Positions 25,269-35,732 are shown, counted from the stretch's first letter. The stretch is DNA of 64,000 nt from Myxococcus qinghaiensis (GCF_024198215.1 NZ_JAKCFA010000007.1:124001-188000), one strand, 5' to 3'. Translations and numbers: made by a program. Notes: generated by a model from the sequence alone, not told the origin.

Positions 25269-28200
25269 ATGATTTCGCGTGTGTCGAGGGTGGCCCCGCT
25301 GCTGTTCGGCTCGGGGCTGTGTGCCCTTGTCTACCAGACGGTGTGGCTGCGGGAGTTTCGTCTCATCTTCGGTGCCAGCACGGCGGCGTCGGCGGCCGTC
25401 CTGGCCATCTTCATGGCGGGCCTGGGCCTGGGGGGTGTCCTCCTCGGCGCTCGCGCGGACCGCCAGCCGCGTCCCCTGAACTTCTACGCCAACCTGGAGC
25501 TGCTCATCGCCGCCACCGCGGCCCTGAGCCCCTTCCTCGTCGAGCTGGCGCGCGCCGTGTACATCGGCGTCGGTGGCACCCCCGTCCTCGGCATCGCCGG
25601 TGGCACGGTGGCCCGGATGATCCTCTCCGTGCTCGTGCTGTCGGTGCCCACGGTGCTGATGGGCGGCACCCTCCCGGCCGCCGCGCGCGCGGTGCAGTCG
25701 GATGACGACCCGGCCCGCCGCCACCTCGCCGTCCTCTATGGAGTGAACACGCTCGGCGCCGTCACGGGCGCCACGCTCTCCACCTTCTTCCTGCTGGAGG
25801 TCTACGGCAACCGCACCACCCTGTGGATCGCCTGCCTCCTCAACGCCGCCGTCGCCATCACCGCGCGCAGCGTGAGCCGGTCCATGGAGCCCGAGGGCGC
25901 GACGCCGCCCAAGCCGGAGACCCAGCCCGCCGAGGTCGCCGCCCCCGTGGCCGCCAGCCCCGCCGCGCCGCTCTCGGTTCCCCTCTCCGCCGCGCGCCAC
26001 TCGCCCAAGTTCGCGCTCGTGGCCGCGATGCTGGTGGGCTTCGCCTTCCTGCTGATGGAGCTGGTCTGGTACCGGATGCTCGGCCCGATTCTCGGCGGGA
26101 CGACGTTCACCTTCGGCCTCATCCTCGCCATGGCGCTGTTGGGCATCGGCCTGGGCGGCGCGGCCTACTCCATCGTCTTCCGGCACCGCCCCGCGACGCT
26201 GGCCGGGTTCGCCCTCACCTGCGCGGCGGAGGCGCTGTTCATCGCCCTGCCCTTCGCGCTGGGAGACAGACTGGCCGTCGTCGCCGCGCTGCTGCGCCCG
26301 CTGGGCGGCATCGGCTTCGCGGGGATGATGATGGGCTGGGCGCTGGTGGCCGCGGTGGTCATCCTGCCCGCCGCGTTCATCTCCGGCATCCAGTTCCCGC
26401 TGCTCCTGGCGCTCGTGGGCAAGGGCAGCCACGACGTCGGCAAGCAGGTGGGCCAGGTCTACGCGTGGAACACGGTGGGCTCCATCGTGGGCTCGCTGGC
26501 GGGCGGCTTCGGCGTGATTCCCCTCCTGACGGCGCCGGTGACGTGGCAGCTCGTCGCGGGAATCCTCGCGGTGCTGGGCCTCGCCTCCGTCGCGCTCTCC
26601 TTCCGGGTCGAGCGACTCCGGGTGGCCATGTGGCTGCCCGTCTCCGTGGCCGCGCTCGCACTGGTGATGTTGTCCGCGCAGGGTCCTTCCGCGGCGTGGC
26701 GGCATGGCAGCGTCGGCGCGGGCCGCGCGGGTTTGAACAACCCGACCATCAATCACATCGACGCGTGGATGCGCGCCAAGGCTCGCGGCATCGTCTGGGA
26801 GAAGGACGGCGTGGAGAGCAGCGTCGCGCTCAGCTCCACCAACGGCCTCTCCTTCGTCGTCAACGGCAAGACGGACGGCAACACCATCGGCGACGCGCCC
26901 ACCCAGGTGATGAGCGGCCTGCTCGGCGCGCTGCTGCACGCGGACGCGAAGAACTCGCTCGTCATCGGCCTGGGCACGGGCAGCACCGCGGGCTGGCTGG
27001 GCGCCATCCCCCACATGGAGCGGGTGGACGCGGTGGAGATTGAACCGGCCATCCTCGAGGTCGCCCGTCGCTGCCACGCGGTCAACGCGAACGTGATGGA
27101 CAACCCGAAGGTCCACCACTTCATCGGCGACGCGCGCGAGGTGCTGCTCACCACGCGGCAGCGCTACGACATCATCTTCTCGGAGCCCTCCAACCCGTAC
27201 CGCGCGGGCATCTCCAGCCTCTTCACCCGCGACTTCTACCAGGCCGTGAAGGAGCGCCTGGCCGAAGGCGGCATCTTCGTGCAGTGGCTGCAGGCCTACG
27301 AGGTGGACTCGCTCACGGTGCAGAGCGCCTACGCGACGCTGTCCTCGGAGTTCGAGTCCGTGGAGACGTGGCAGGTGCACTCCGGCGACCTGCTGCTCGT
27401 GGCGACTCGCAAGCCGATGGTGCACGACATCGCGCGGCTGCGCGCCCGCATCGCCGAGGAGCCCTACCGCACCGCGCTGCGCGCCACCTGGCGCACGGAC
27501 GAGGTCGAAGGCGTGCTCGCGCGCTTCGTGGCCAGCCCGGCCTTCACCACGCGCGTGGCGGAGGAGAGCCAGTCCCTCATCAACACGGACGACGTGTCCT
27601 TCATGGAGTTCGCCTTCGCGCGCAGCCTGGGGCGCGACGCGGGCTTCTCCATGAGCTCCCTCTGGACGACGACGCACAACCTGGGCACGGGCCGGCCGCA
27701 AGTCGCGGGCGAGGTGGACTGGGACCGCGTGGCGCAGCACCGCCTCTGGAACAGCACGCCCCTCTCCCGCGCGGAGGCCGCCAGTCCCGCCGTGAGGAAG
27801 TACGCCCCCTTCATCGAGGCGTACAACCGGAACCAGGCGCCCGTCGCCCGCGCGCGCTGGCTGCACGAGCGCTTCGAGCCCAAGGGCCCTCGCGAGTTGC
27901 TGGCGGTGGCCCGGGTGTTCGCGAACGCGGGTGAGGAAGAGACCTTGAAGTACACCGTGCCCATGCGCGCGACGATGCCCGTGGAAGCGGACATGCTGGA
28001 GGGCCTGCTGCACCTGCGCCAGAAGCGGCTGGAAGAAGCCACCACCCTGTTCGAGCGCGCGTTCATCGCCCTGCGGGAGAACCCGTGGCCGGCACGGGAA
28101 GTCACCTCCTCCATCCTCCCCGAGCTCATCCACATCGCCCGCGCCGACAAGAAGCTGGGCAAGCGGCTCATCGACGTGCTCGCCAAGCCCTTCGCGGCGG

Positions 28201-28526
28201 AGTCCCTGACGGTGGCACGCGAGGAGACGCGTATCGAAATGGCCCAGGTGGTGGACTGGATGGGGCTGTGCGTGGAGGTGCTCGCGCCCGTCGAGCCGCT
28301 GTCGGTCTGGGACAGCAAGCAACTGGATGACCGTCGCCGCTGCTACGAGCACCACGGGCACCCGATGGCGGCCGTGGCCGCGGCGGACCTGGAGCGGCTG
28401 CTCTCCCAGGCCCCCACGGTGTTCATGGTCCAGACCCTCCAGATTCCGGGGACGGAGGCGCCTCCCTCGGAGCCCGCTCCGTCCACGACGCCCGCTCCGC
28501 CCCAGGCGGGCGAGTCCGCGCCGTGA
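25269..28526 (+). CDS. Large membrane protein with spermidine-synthase-like domain
   Basis: 1085 residues. Two membrane blocks (about 5-205 with six helices, and about 255-475 with six to seven) are separated by a Pro/Ala linker. A spermidine-synthase-fold methyltransferase-like domain covers about 515-760: VIGLGTGSTAGWLG, DAVEIEPAILEVARR, FIGDAREVLL, FSEPSNPYRAGISSLF. The C-terminal 300 residues are helical and repeat-like, ending in a Pro-rich tail. Fusions of this type are common in bacteria but their substrate is mostly unknown. The usual catalytic Asp is in an FSEPS context rather than D(x)sDP. Single gene, no obvious partner. Confidence 0.85.
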   Translation: MISRVSRVAPLLFGSGLCALVYQTVWLREFRLIFGASTAASAAVLAIFMAGLGLGGVLLGARADRQPRPLNFYANLELLIAATAALSPFLVELARAVYIGVGGTPVLGIAGGTVARMILSVLVLSVPTVLMGGTLPAAARAVQSDDDPARRHLAVLYGVNTLGAVTGATLSTFFLLEVYGNRTTLWIACLLNAAVAITARSVSRSMEPEGATPPKPETQPAEVAAPVAASPAAPLSVPLSAARHSPKFALVAAMLVGFAFLLMELVWYRMLGPILGGTTFTFGLILAMALLGIGLGGAAYSIVFRHRPATLAGFALTCAAEALFIALPFALGDRLAVVAALLRPLGGIGFAGMMMGWALVAAVVILPAAFISGIQFPLLLALVGKGSHDVGKQVGQVYAWNTVGSIVGSLAGGFGVIPLLTAPVTWQLVAGILAVLGLASVALSFRVERLRVAMWLPVSVAALALVMLSAQGPSAAWRHGSVGAGRAGLNNPTINHIDAWMRAKARGIVWEKDGVESSVALSSTNGLSFVVNGKTDGNTIGDAPTQVMSGLLGALLHADAKNSLVIGLGTGSTAGWLGAIPHMERVDAVEIEPAILEVARRCHAVNANVMDNPKVHHFIGDAREVLLTTRQRYDIIFSEPSNPYRAGISSLFTRDFYQAVKERLAEGGIFVQWLQAYEVDSLTVQSAYATLSSEFESVETWQVHSGDLLLVATRKPMVHDIARLRARIAEEPYRTALRATWRTDEVEGVLARFVASPAFTTRVAEESQSLINTDDVSFMEFAFARSLGRDAGFSMSSLWTTTHNLGTGRPQVAGEVDWDRVAQHRLWNSTPLSRAEAASPAVRKYAPFIEAYNRNQAPVARARWLHERFEPKGPRELLAVARVFANAGEEETLKYTVPMRATMPVEADMLEGLLHLRQKRLEEATTLFERAFIALRENPWPAREVTSSILPELIHIARADKKLGKRLIDVLAKPFAAESLTVAREETRIEMAQVVDWMGLCVEVLAPVEPLSVWDSKQLDDRRRCYEHHGHPMAAVAAADLERLLSQAPTVFMVQTLQIPGTEAPPSEPAPSTTPAPPQAGESAP

Positions 28527-28598
28527 GGTCCTGAGGCACTCCGCGCCGCGCACGCGTCCAGGGAGGTCCTCCTGGGCGCGCTGTCGGCGCGGCGCTCC

Positions 28599-29393
28599 TC
28601 ACACCACCATCGACCGCACCTCCGCCGTGAAGGCGTGCGCGTCATCGGCATGGACGACCAGGGGCGGCAGCACCACCAGGTCGGTGCGGCCCCCCTTCAC
28701 CGCATGCAGCAGCACCAGCTTCGCGGGACGGTCCGCGCGCGGATGAATCCACCGCACCGTGCGCGGCTCCAGGCCCCGGGCTTTCAATGCCAGCACCAGC
28801 TCACTGAAGCGCGACGCCGGATACACCATGCACAGCCTTCCCCGAGGCTCCAGCAGGTGCGCGGCGGCCCTCGACACATCCTTCAGCTCACACGCCAGCT
28901 CATGCCGGGCGAGCGCCTTCTCCATGGACAGGCTGCTCCGCCCCGTGGCGCGAGCCCGGTACGGCGGATTGCACAGCACCTGCGCGTAGCTGCCCGCGGG
29001 GAACTGCTCGTGAGCCCGGCGCAAGTCGCCCTGCACCAGTGTCACCTCCCGCTCGCAGCGGTTGAGGAACACGTTGCGCCGCGCGAGGGAGAACAGGCCG
29101 GGCTGAAGCTCCAGCGCGGTGATGTCCGTGCGTCCCAGCCTGCACGCGAGCACCAGCGGGATGATGCCGCAGCCCGTGCCCAGGTCCATCAGCCGGCCTC
29201 TCGCCGCGCCGCCCTCCCCCGCCGCGAAGTGCGCCAGGAGCAGCGGGTCCAACGTGAAGCGATATCCCAGCCGACGCTGGAGCACCCGCACCGCGCCTCC
29301 GCAGATGGCGTCGAGCGTCTCGCCGGGGCCCGCCTGGAGCTCCAGCGGAGAGCCCCGAAGCGCCTCCGACGAGCCTGGCGTCAGCACCCTCAC
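28599..29393 (-). CDS. TrmN6-like N6-adenine methyltransferase
   Basis: 264 residues. Rossmann methyltransferase with LMDLGTGCGIIPLVLA as the SAM-binding motif and CNPPYR (NPPY), the signature of amino-methylating enzymes. YRFTLDPLLLAHFA near the N-terminus is typical of the YfiC/TrmN6 group that methylates A37 of tRNA1(Val). Target is inferred from family only. The GTG start at 29393 lies 6 bp after the DUF1015 gene stop, so the two are probably co-transcribed. Confidence 0.88.
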   Translation of the reverse strand: MRVLTPGSSEALRGSPLELQAGPGETLDAICGGAVRVLQRRLGYRFTLDPLLLAHFAAGEGGAARGRLMDLGTGCGIIPLVLACRLGRTDITALELQPGLFSLARRNVFLNRCEREVTLVQGDLRRAHEQFPAGSYAQVLCNPPYRARATGRSSLSMEKALARHELACELKDVSRAAAHLLEPRGRLCMVYPASRFSELVLALKARGLEPRTVRWIHPRADRPAKLVLLHAVKGGRTDLVVLPPLVVHADDAHAFTAEVRSMVV

Positions 29394-29399
29394 GCGCGG

Positions 29400-30545
29400 C
29401 TACGCGTCGGTGTCGAGGAACAGGAGGCCGGCGGGCGGCAGCGGGTCCACCCGCAGCGTCCCCGAGGGCAACGTGGCCTGCGCCTCCATCACCGCGCGGA
29501 CCTCCCAGACAGGGGGCGGATTGAGCGCGAAGCCCACCTGGAACGTCCCCGCCTCCACGCCCTTCACCAGCGACTCCAGCCCCTGCACCGGGAAGACGTG
29601 GGGATGCCCCGCCGCCTCGGGGTCCTGGATGCCCAGCACCGTCCTCAGCACCAACGCGTTGAGCAGCGCCAGGTCCAGGCTGCGCAGCGTCGGGTTGCGC
29701 GGCGCGCCCTTCAGGTGGGCCAGGTCCAACCCCTGACGGAACCGGAGGATGCGCCCCCGTCCCCCGGGCAGCACCAGCAGCACGGCGTGGTGGCCTGAAA
29801 TCAGCGTCGCCAGGCGCTCGCGCGCGGCCACGAGCCCACGAGGCGTGTCGAGCGGCTCGTCCAGCTCGTACACGCGCGCGTAGGCCGTCACCAGCGTGAG
29901 GAACGTCTCTTCCTTGAAGGTCGCCACGCCCTTGAGCGCGCGGTGGATGGGCAGCAGCTCCAGGCCCGGGTCCGACAGGGGCACCACGGCGGCCAGCGTC
30001 GGCCCGCTCTCGGCCAGCGCGGTGAGCGGGCGCATGGGCGCCTCGTCCAGCACGGCCTGGATGCGCTTGGACACGGGGGACGGCTCGATGCGCCGCAGCG
30101 CAATCGTGCGGCCGTCGTAGTCGCCTTCCCACACCAGGCTGGAGCGCTCGGCCGCCTCGGCGAGCAGCCCTCGGAACACGCCATGGTCATCCGCGGTGAG
30201 GGTGACGGCGGGCTCGGCCTCCCAGGAGCGGGGGCGATACGGGTCATGCTCCAGCGGAGTGCCCGCGTCCTGACGCAGCGCACACAGGAGGTAGCGCACC
30301 GGGGGGCCGCCCAGCTTGCCCGCCTGGCTGTGCACCTCCACCAGGTACAGCGCGGGCCGCGCATCCCTCAGCAGGACGCCGGAGTCGCGCTGCCGCCGCA
30401 GCTCCGCGGACGGGTTGGCGGCCTCCAGGAGGGGCCGGACGTGGGAAGGCTGGGGCACCGCGTTGCTGCGCGGCACGTAGCCGCTGGGCTCGAGGGTCCG
30501 AGCCAGCGGGGTCAGCAGGGCCGTGAAGGGATGGACGCGCGCCAT
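29400..30545 (-). CDS. DUF1015-like protein
   Basis: 381 residues, no signal peptide. General layout follows DUF1015: an RPF-type opening (MARVHPFTALLTPLA), LYLVEVHSQAGKLG and a central ALKGVATFKEETFL. It ends LPSGTLRVDPLPPAGLLFLD, where typical members end with a PKSTYFYPK-type motif. It is therefore a divergent member with altered motif residues. Function of the family is unknown. Located just upstream of the TrmN6-like gene. Confidence 0.75.
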   Translation of the reverse strand: MARVHPFTALLTPLARTLEPSGYVPRSNAVPQPSHVRPLLEAANPSAELRRQRDSGVLLRDARPALYLVEVHSQAGKLGGPPVRYLLCALRQDAGTPLEHDPYRPRSWEAEPAVTLTADDHGVFRGLLAEAAERSSLVWEGDYDGRTIALRRIEPSPVSKRIQAVLDEAPMRPLTALAESGPTLAAVVPLSDPGLELLPIHRALKGVATFKEETFLTLVTAYARVYELDEPLDTPRGLVAARERLATLISGHHAVLLVLPGGRGRILRFRQGLDLAHLKGAPRNPTLRSLDLALLNALVLRTVLGIQDPEAAGHPHVFPVQGLESLVKGVEAGTFQVGFALNPPPVWEVRAVMEAQATLPSGTLRVDPLPPAGLLFLDTDA

Positions 30546-30612
30546 GTCGACGGAAGGTGGTGTCTGCCCTCCCCCGTTGCCACGGCACGTGCTTGCCCGC
30601 CTGGGGGCCCGT

Positions 30613-31845
30613 CTACCACCAGACGTTGCGGTAAGGCCGGTCCTTCGCGTGCTTCAGGGACGAGCGGTCCACGCTCTCCTCCCACAGCAGGCTCACGGTG
30701 GTGATGGCGCCCGCCGAGCCGAGGAAGGACAGCACGTAGGGCGTGGACTGGTCGAACCCGCCCAGCACCAGGCCGGAGATGAGCAGCACCGCCGCGCCCA
30801 CGCCCGCGCCGAAGAAGTCCGCCCGGAGAATCTGCGAGGGCGTCGGGTCATACCGCATGGTGGCCAGCGCCAGCGCACCCGCGCCAATGCCGGGAGCCAG
30901 GAGCAGCGCGTCCCGCCACGTCTTCGAGGAGATGTCCGTGCCGGAGAAGTGGATGACGGCCATCAGCAGCGCCGCATAGGCCGCGCCCCAGCCCGCGCCG
31001 GAGGCCATCAGCAGGCCGTCGTTCAGCGGCAGCTGTCCGCCCCCGAGCCCCGCGGTGAGCCACGCGCCCAGCTCCGCCCCGAGGAACGCGGACCAGGTCA
31101 GCACGCCCGCGTCCTGGGTGAAGAGGTCCATGAAGCCGGCCATGAACATGCCGCCCACCACGGAGTTGCCCATGCCGAAGGTCGACATCGGCCGGTCCAC
31201 CCAATTGTTGAATTGCCACCACGCCGAGGCACCGAAGCCCAGGCCCGCGCCAATCAGCGTGCCGGCCAGCATCGCCTCGCGCGAGCTCTGGTCGAAGCTG
31301 AAGTCATTGGCGAACGCCTGCGTGAAGAAGCCACCCAGCGCGCCGAGCGTGGTGTGGTGGGCGATGAACTTGAAGCTGCCCGGCCCGGACAGGAAGGGCC
31401 CCAGGCGCTGGCGGCCGTCCAGCACGGCGCCGCTGTCCACGTAGTCGGCCTGCACGGGCGTCGACGCCGGGGACAGGGTGGGACGCAGGCCGTCCTGCGT
31501 CACCGGCGCCAGGGGCGAGGTGCGCGACGTGTCCGGCTCCTGGGCCAGCGGCGCGTCCCGGGTGGGGACCTCGCCATCCACGGGCGGCGCGGCCTGCTGC
31601 TGTGGCTGCGCGGAGCCGGGCTGTTCGTAGCCCGGCTGTGCTTGGGAGTCGCCGGGCTGCTGCTCCTGATACGCGGGAGACGTCGGCTGCGAAGGCGCGG
31701 CCTCCTGTGAGGGGTACGAGGGCTGCGCCTGGGACGGCTCCGTGTACGGATACGAGGAGCCCGTCTGGGCGCGCGCGGCTCCGGGAGAAGCGAGCACGAG
31801 CGCGAGGACGGCGGGGAGGCAGATCCAGTTTCTCAGAGGTGACAC
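30613..31845 (-). CDS. Exported Gln/Pro-rich protein with hydrophobic C-terminal half
   Basis: 410 residues from a GTG with AAGGAG upstream. Signal peptide ending ASPGAARA, then a low-complexity Tyr/Gln/Pro/Ser region (about 28-130). A C-terminal half of about 240 residues has six or more hydrophobic, Gly-rich segments (for example TLGALGGFFTQAF and VVGGMFMAGFMDLF). No family recognised. It is probably an inner-membrane protein with an exported N-terminal tail, although a signal peptide followed by helices is unusual. Divergent from the photolyase gene. Confidence 0.75.
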   Translation of the reverse strand: MSPLRNWICLPAVLALVLASPGAARAQTGSSYPYTEPSQAQPSYPSQEAAPSQPTSPAYQEQQPGDSQAQPGYEQPGSAQPQQQAAPPVDGEVPTRDAPLAQEPDTSRTSPLAPVTQDGLRPTLSPASTPVQADYVDSGAVLDGRQRLGPFLSGPGSFKFIAHHTTLGALGGFFTQAFANDFSFDQSSREAMLAGTLIGAGLGFGASAWWQFNNWVDRPMSTFGMGNSVVGGMFMAGFMDLFTQDAGVLTWSAFLGAELGAWLTAGLGGGQLPLNDGLLMASGAGWGAAYAALLMAVIHFSGTDISSKTWRDALLLAPGIGAGALALATMRYDPTPSQILRADFFGAGVGAAVLLISGLVLGGFDQSTPYVLSFLGSAGAITTVSLLWEESVDRSSLKHAKDRPYRNVWW

Positions 31846-32037
31846 GCAAGCAACTCCTTGGGTCCGTGCGCCACAAGACCACAACCCGCGCCGCCGTGGT
31901 GGTTTTTGCATGCACCCGGGCCCACTCGCCACGACGGAGGCGCCCGGAGTGGGCGAAGCGTCACGCGCACGGCACTCCTTGCGCGCCTGCTTCAATTCTT
32001 TCGCGACGCGGAACGCGCTCAGGCATCGGTGCGCATC

Positions 32038-33504
32038 ATGCCCAACGGGTTTTCGTGGTCCGAGCTCGACGTCGACTCCGCGCGCCTCGTGGTCATCAAG
32101 GACGTCCCCCTCCCTGACTCCGGTCGCGACTTCGTCCTGTACTGGTGCATGGTGAACCATCGCGCGGAAGAGAACCACGCGCTCGACACGGCCATCGCCC
32201 TGGGCAACCACCTGAACCTGCCCGTCGTCGTGTATCACGCGCTGCGGCCGGACTATCCCCATGCCTCGGACCGGCTCCACGCGTGGGCGATGGAGGGCAT
32301 GGCGGACATGACGTCCGCCTTCGCGTCGCGCGGGCTGCCGTACTGGGTGGAGCTGCCACGCCACGCGCGTGAGCACCACCCGCGCCTGGCGGAGCTGGGC
32401 AAGCGCGCCGCCGCCGTGGTGGCGGACTACTTCCCCACGTACATCATCCCCGGACACCTGCGCGGCGCGGCCAAGGCGCTCCACGTGCCGCTGTTCGCGG
32501 TGGATTCATCCTGCGTGGTGCCCATGCAGCGCATCCCCACGCTTCAAGCGGGCGCGTACACCCTGCGTCCGAAGCTGCAGAAGCTGTGGCCGGAGTACCT
32601 GGGACGCACCCTGCGCTCGCGTCCCGTCAAGGCCGCGGCGGCCGGGCGCGAGCTGACGCCGGACTTCGACGTGGCCGACCCGCGCGAGGCCCGGCAGTCC
32701 CTGGCGAGCTTCCACATCGACCACGCGGTGACGCCGCTGGCGGAGCGCGGCGGGCGCAAGGCGGGCCTCAAGGCGCTCGACGCCTTCCTGCACGAGAAGC
32801 TGGAGGGCTACGACGACGGGCGCAATGACCCGGGCCGCTCGCACCAGTCGGGCCTGTCTCCCTTCTTCCACTGGGGCAACCTCTTCCCGGGCGAGGCGGC
32901 CCGCGCCGCCATCCGCGCGCGCGGCACCGATGACCCGAACGTGCGCGGCTTCCTGGAGGAGCTGCTGGTGCGGCGCGAGCTGGGCTTCAACTTCTGCTTC
33001 CACACCCCGGAGGCGAAGCAGCTCTCCGTGGAGTCGCTGCCCGGCTGGGCGCGCGAGACGCTGTCCACGCACCAGAAGGACCCGCGCGAGCACCTGTACT
33101 CGATGGAGCAACTGGAGCACGCGCGCACCGGGGACGGCCTGTGGAACGCGGCCCAGCGCGAGCTGGTGGAGCGGGGCCGCATCCACAACTACCTGCGCAT
33201 GCTGTGGGGCAAGAAAATCCTGGAGTGGAGCCGCACGCCGGACGAGGGCCTGCAGCGCATCGCCCACCTCAACGACAAGTACGCGGTGGACGGCAGAGAC
33301 CCGGCGAGCGTGGCCAACTTCATGTGGGTCCTGGGGCTGCACGACAGGCCCTTCCAGGAGCGCAAGGTGCTGGGGAAGGTGCGGCCCATGAGCTCGCCGC
33401 GCACCGCGGAGAAGTACGACCTGGCGCCGTACATGGAGCGCTGGGGGCAGCCCGGAGACCCGCCGGTGAAGCTCAAGCGCTCCCGGCGAGTGCCCGCCCC
33501 GTGA
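32038..33504 (+). CDS. Class II CPD photolyase-like protein
   Basis: 488 residues. N-terminal Rossmann part (about 25-170) of the photolyase family, with YWCMVNHRAEENHALDTAI, then the helical FAD domain, including WNAAQRELVERGRIHNYLRM and LWGKKILEWSRTP, the class II signature region. It splits cyclobutane pyrimidine dimers using blue light and FADH-. Start ATG 32038 lacks a strong ribosome-binding site; a GTG nine bases upstream is possible. No light-regulator gene is adjacent. Family well supported; repair activity not proven. Confidence 0.9.
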   Translation: MPNGFSWSELDVDSARLVVIKDVPLPDSGRDFVLYWCMVNHRAEENHALDTAIALGNHLNLPVVVYHALRPDYPHASDRLHAWAMEGMADMTSAFASRGLPYWVELPRHAREHHPRLAELGKRAAAVVADYFPTYIIPGHLRGAAKALHVPLFAVDSSCVVPMQRIPTLQAGAYTLRPKLQKLWPEYLGRTLRSRPVKAAAAGRELTPDFDVADPREARQSLASFHIDHAVTPLAERGGRKAGLKALDAFLHEKLEGYDDGRNDPGRSHQSGLSPFFHWGNLFPGEAARAAIRARGTDDPNVRGFLEELLVRRELGFNFCFHTPEAKQLSVESLPGWARETLSTHQKDPREHLYSMEQLEHARTGDGLWNAAQRELVERGRIHNYLRMLWGKKILEWSRTPDEGLQRIAHLNDKYAVDGRDPASVANFMWVLGLHDRPFQERKVLGKVRPMSSPRTAEKYDLAPYMERWGQPGDPPVKLKRSRRVPAP

Positions 33505-33608
33505 GCAAGGCTGTTGACATCCGCGCCTCCAAAAGTGACACGGCAATTCCCTTCTCGTCCCACCGCCACTAAACGCAAGGGTGGGACACCGACGCCAGGA
33601 GCCGTGCC

Positions 33609-33929
33609 ATGGGCATGATGAAGTTCGATATTCCCCACTCCCTTCCGAAGGACGAGGTGAAGAAGCGCGTGGAGCAGCTTCTTCAGTACTGGGGAGGCAA
33701 GTACGGAGTGAAGGCGGACTGGCAGGGCGAGGGCGCCAAGATTGTCGGCAAGGTGATGGGCATCCAGTTGGACGCGTCCTTCAAAATCACCGACAAGGCC
33801 GTCGAGGGCGAGGGCACGGACCCCGGCATGCTGCTGCGCGGTCAGGCCAAGTCCTATCTCCAGAAGAAGTTCGGGTCCGTGCTGGACCCGAGCAAGTCGC
33901 TGGACCAGGTGAAGAGCACCCTGGACTGA
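33609..33929 (+). CDS. PHA granule-region (PF09650-like) protein
   Basis: 106 residues. MMKFDIPHSLPKDEVKKRVE, then GKVMGIQLDASFKI and a C-terminal helix, match the polyhydroxyalkanoate-system protein family found near PHA synthase loci. No PHA genes are nearby here. Cytoplasmic. Good AGGAG at 33596. Its stop lies 12 bp from the convergent frzF stop. Confidence 0.85.
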   Translation: MGMMKFDIPHSLPKDEVKKRVEQLLQYWGGKYGVKADWQGEGAKIVGKVMGIQLDASFKITDKAVEGEGTDPGMLLRGQAKSYLQKKFGSVLDPSKSLDQVKSTLD

Positions 33930-33941
33930 GGGCGCCGGCCT

Positions 33942-35732
33942 TCAGTGCGGAGGCTGTTCTTCCAGCGCGGCGAGGGCGTAGCGCGCCGCGCGGGAGATGG
34001 CCTCCGCCGAGTCCGGCATCTCCGGGTAGTGCCCCGCCAGCGTGCGCTGCGGGAAGCGCAGCTGGGCAATCGCGTTGCGGTAGCTGCGACGCGCGGCCTC
34101 CGAGTCGTGGCTGCGCTCCTGCACCTGCGCCAGCAGGTAGTGGCCGATGGCCAGCGTGGGCTCCAGGAACAGCGCCTTGCCCAGTTCGGAGCGCGCCTCC
34201 TTCAGCTCTCCGGCCTGCAGCGCCGCCACGCCTCCGAAAATGCGGGCCTCCACGCACAGCGGCTCGCGCTGGATGGCCTGGGCGAAGGCCTCGCGCGCCT
34301 CGGGGATGCGCCCGGTGAGCGAGAAGAGGTTGCCCAGCGTCAACAGCGCGTCCAAGTCACTGGGCTCGTCCACCAGCAGGCGCTGCACGCCGGAGATGGC
34401 GCCCGGGAAATCCCCCTGCGTCATCTTCCGCACGGCCATGGCCAGCCGCTCCGCGGGCGGCAGCAGCTTGGGCCACGCGGAGGGCACCGCCAGCTCTCCG
34501 GTGACGGTGCGCGCGGGCGCGGACACCGCCGGAATCTCCACGGTGGGCCGCATGCGCGAGGCGTCGGGGGTGCCCACGGCGGGCAGCTCCATGGTGATGC
34601 GCGGGCGGCCCAGGTCATTGACCCGCGTCGTCGTCGAGGACGTCGACGCCGGGGCCGCTCCGGGCACGGGCGAGGCGGCGGGCAGCGGCCCCACGGCGGG
34701 GAAGGAGCCGGTGAGCGAACCGGGTCCCCGGGCGGAGGACGCGTCCGACGAGGCCCCGCGAGGACGGGCGCCGAAGGCCCCTTCGATGGGGGGCCGCGCG
34801 TACACGGCGGGAGAGAACGGCTCCGGCTCCGGGGCGCGCTGGGCCTGCTCGGCGGTGCCGGGGTACGGATGGATGCGCAGGGGCGGCGGACGGTAACCCT
34901 TGTCGCTCGGAGGGCGCCGGTACACGAAGGCGCCGTCGACTTCGATCATCTCGAAGCGGTCATAGACCTTGAAGAGGCTCTCCGAGTACCCGAGGAAGAG
35001 CAGTCCTCCGGGCCGCAGCGCGCTGAGGAAGCGGTCCATCAACCCGCGGATGGTGGGCAGGTCGAAGTAGATGATGACGTTGCGACAGAGGATGAGGTCC
35101 AGCGAGTTCAGGGCCACCTTGTCGAAGACGGGCACGGCCAGGTTCTGCCCGTCGAAGCGGATGTACTCACGCAGCGCGGGCAGCGCCTCGAAGCCGTCCT
35201 CGACGGGACGGAAGAACCGGGACAGCCGCTCCTGCTGGATGCTGATGCTCCGGCGCAGGGAGAAGCGGCCCTGCCGGGCAGCCTCCACCGCGGCCAGGTT
35301 CAGGTCCGTGGCCCACAGGTCCACCTCGGAGGACAGCGCGCCCAGCTCCGCCAGCACCATGGCCACGCTGTAGGGCTCCTCGCCCGTGGCGCAGCCGGCG
35401 GACCAGACGGACACGCGGCGCATCTCCCGCCGCGCGCGCGCCAGCAGGTCCGGCAGCACGCTCTTCTCCAGCGCGCGGAACTGCTTGCCGTCGCGGAAGA
35501 ACTCCGTGTGCCCCACCGTCACCAGCGGCAGGAGGGAGCGCAGCTCCTCCTCACCACCGGGCCCCGCCAGTCGCTGGAGGTAGCGCTCCGGCTCCTCCAC
35601 GCCCAGCGCGGGCATGCGGGTGGACAAGGCCAGCCGCAAGCTGTGGAACCCATCCGGGGTGATCTTCAGCCCCGCGCGCTCCAGGAGGAGCGCCGCCAGC
35701 TGCTGAAGCACTTTGTTGCTCACATTCAGCAC
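33942..35732 (-). CDS. frzF: FrzF, CheR-type methyltransferase with TPR tail
   Basis: 596 residues. CheR domain (about 1-280): [32 protein letters not shown] and the SAM site [15 protein letters not shown], then [10 protein letters not shown] Pro/Ala/Ser linker (about 285-440) leads to TPR units in the last 150 residues ([20 protein letters not shown] and on). FrzF methylates glutamates of the receptor FrzCD, and in M. xanthus the TPRs control site choice. Last gene of the frz operon. Start GTG 35732 or GTG 35723, both near the frzG stop. Confidence 0.95.
   Translation of the reverse strand: MLNVSNKVLQQLAALLLERAGLKITPDGFHSLRLALSTRMPALGVEEPERYLQRLAGPGGEEELRSLLPLVTVGHTEFFRDGKQFRALEKSVLPDLLARARREMRRVSVWSAGCATGEEPYSVAMVLAELGALSSEVDLWATDLNLAAVEAARQGRFSLRRSISIQQERLSRFFRPVEDGFEALPALREYIRFDGQNLAVPVFDKVALNSLDLILCRNVIIYFDLPTIRGLMDRFLSALRPGGLLFLGYSESLFKVYDRFEMIEVDGAFVYRRPPSDKGYRPPPLRIHPYPGTAEQAQRAPEPEPFSPAVYARPPIEGAFGARPRGASSDASSARGPGSLTGSFPAVGPLPAASPVPGAAPASTSSTTTRVNDLGRPRITMELPAVGTPDASRMRPTVEIPAVSAPARTVTGELAVPSAWPKLLPPAERLAMAVRKMTQGDFPGAISGVQRLLVDEPSDLDALLTLGNLFSLTGRIPEAREAFAQAIQREPLCVEARIFGGVAALQAGELKEARSELGKALFLEPTLAIGHYLLAQVQERSHDSEAARRSYRNAIAQLRFPQRTLAGHYPEMPDSAEAISRAARYALAALEEQPPH

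Noticed and set aside
23676-28553. A 1625-codon open frame on the minus strand
   Set aside because: It is the antisense of the spermidine-synthase-like gene and ABC genes. Composition (Arg, His, Gln, Gly rich, no domains) is typical of a shadow frame in GC-rich DNA.
33514-33519. TTGACA ahead of the PHA-region gene
   Set aside because: No acceptable -10 element 15-19 bp downstream, so it was not called a promoter.
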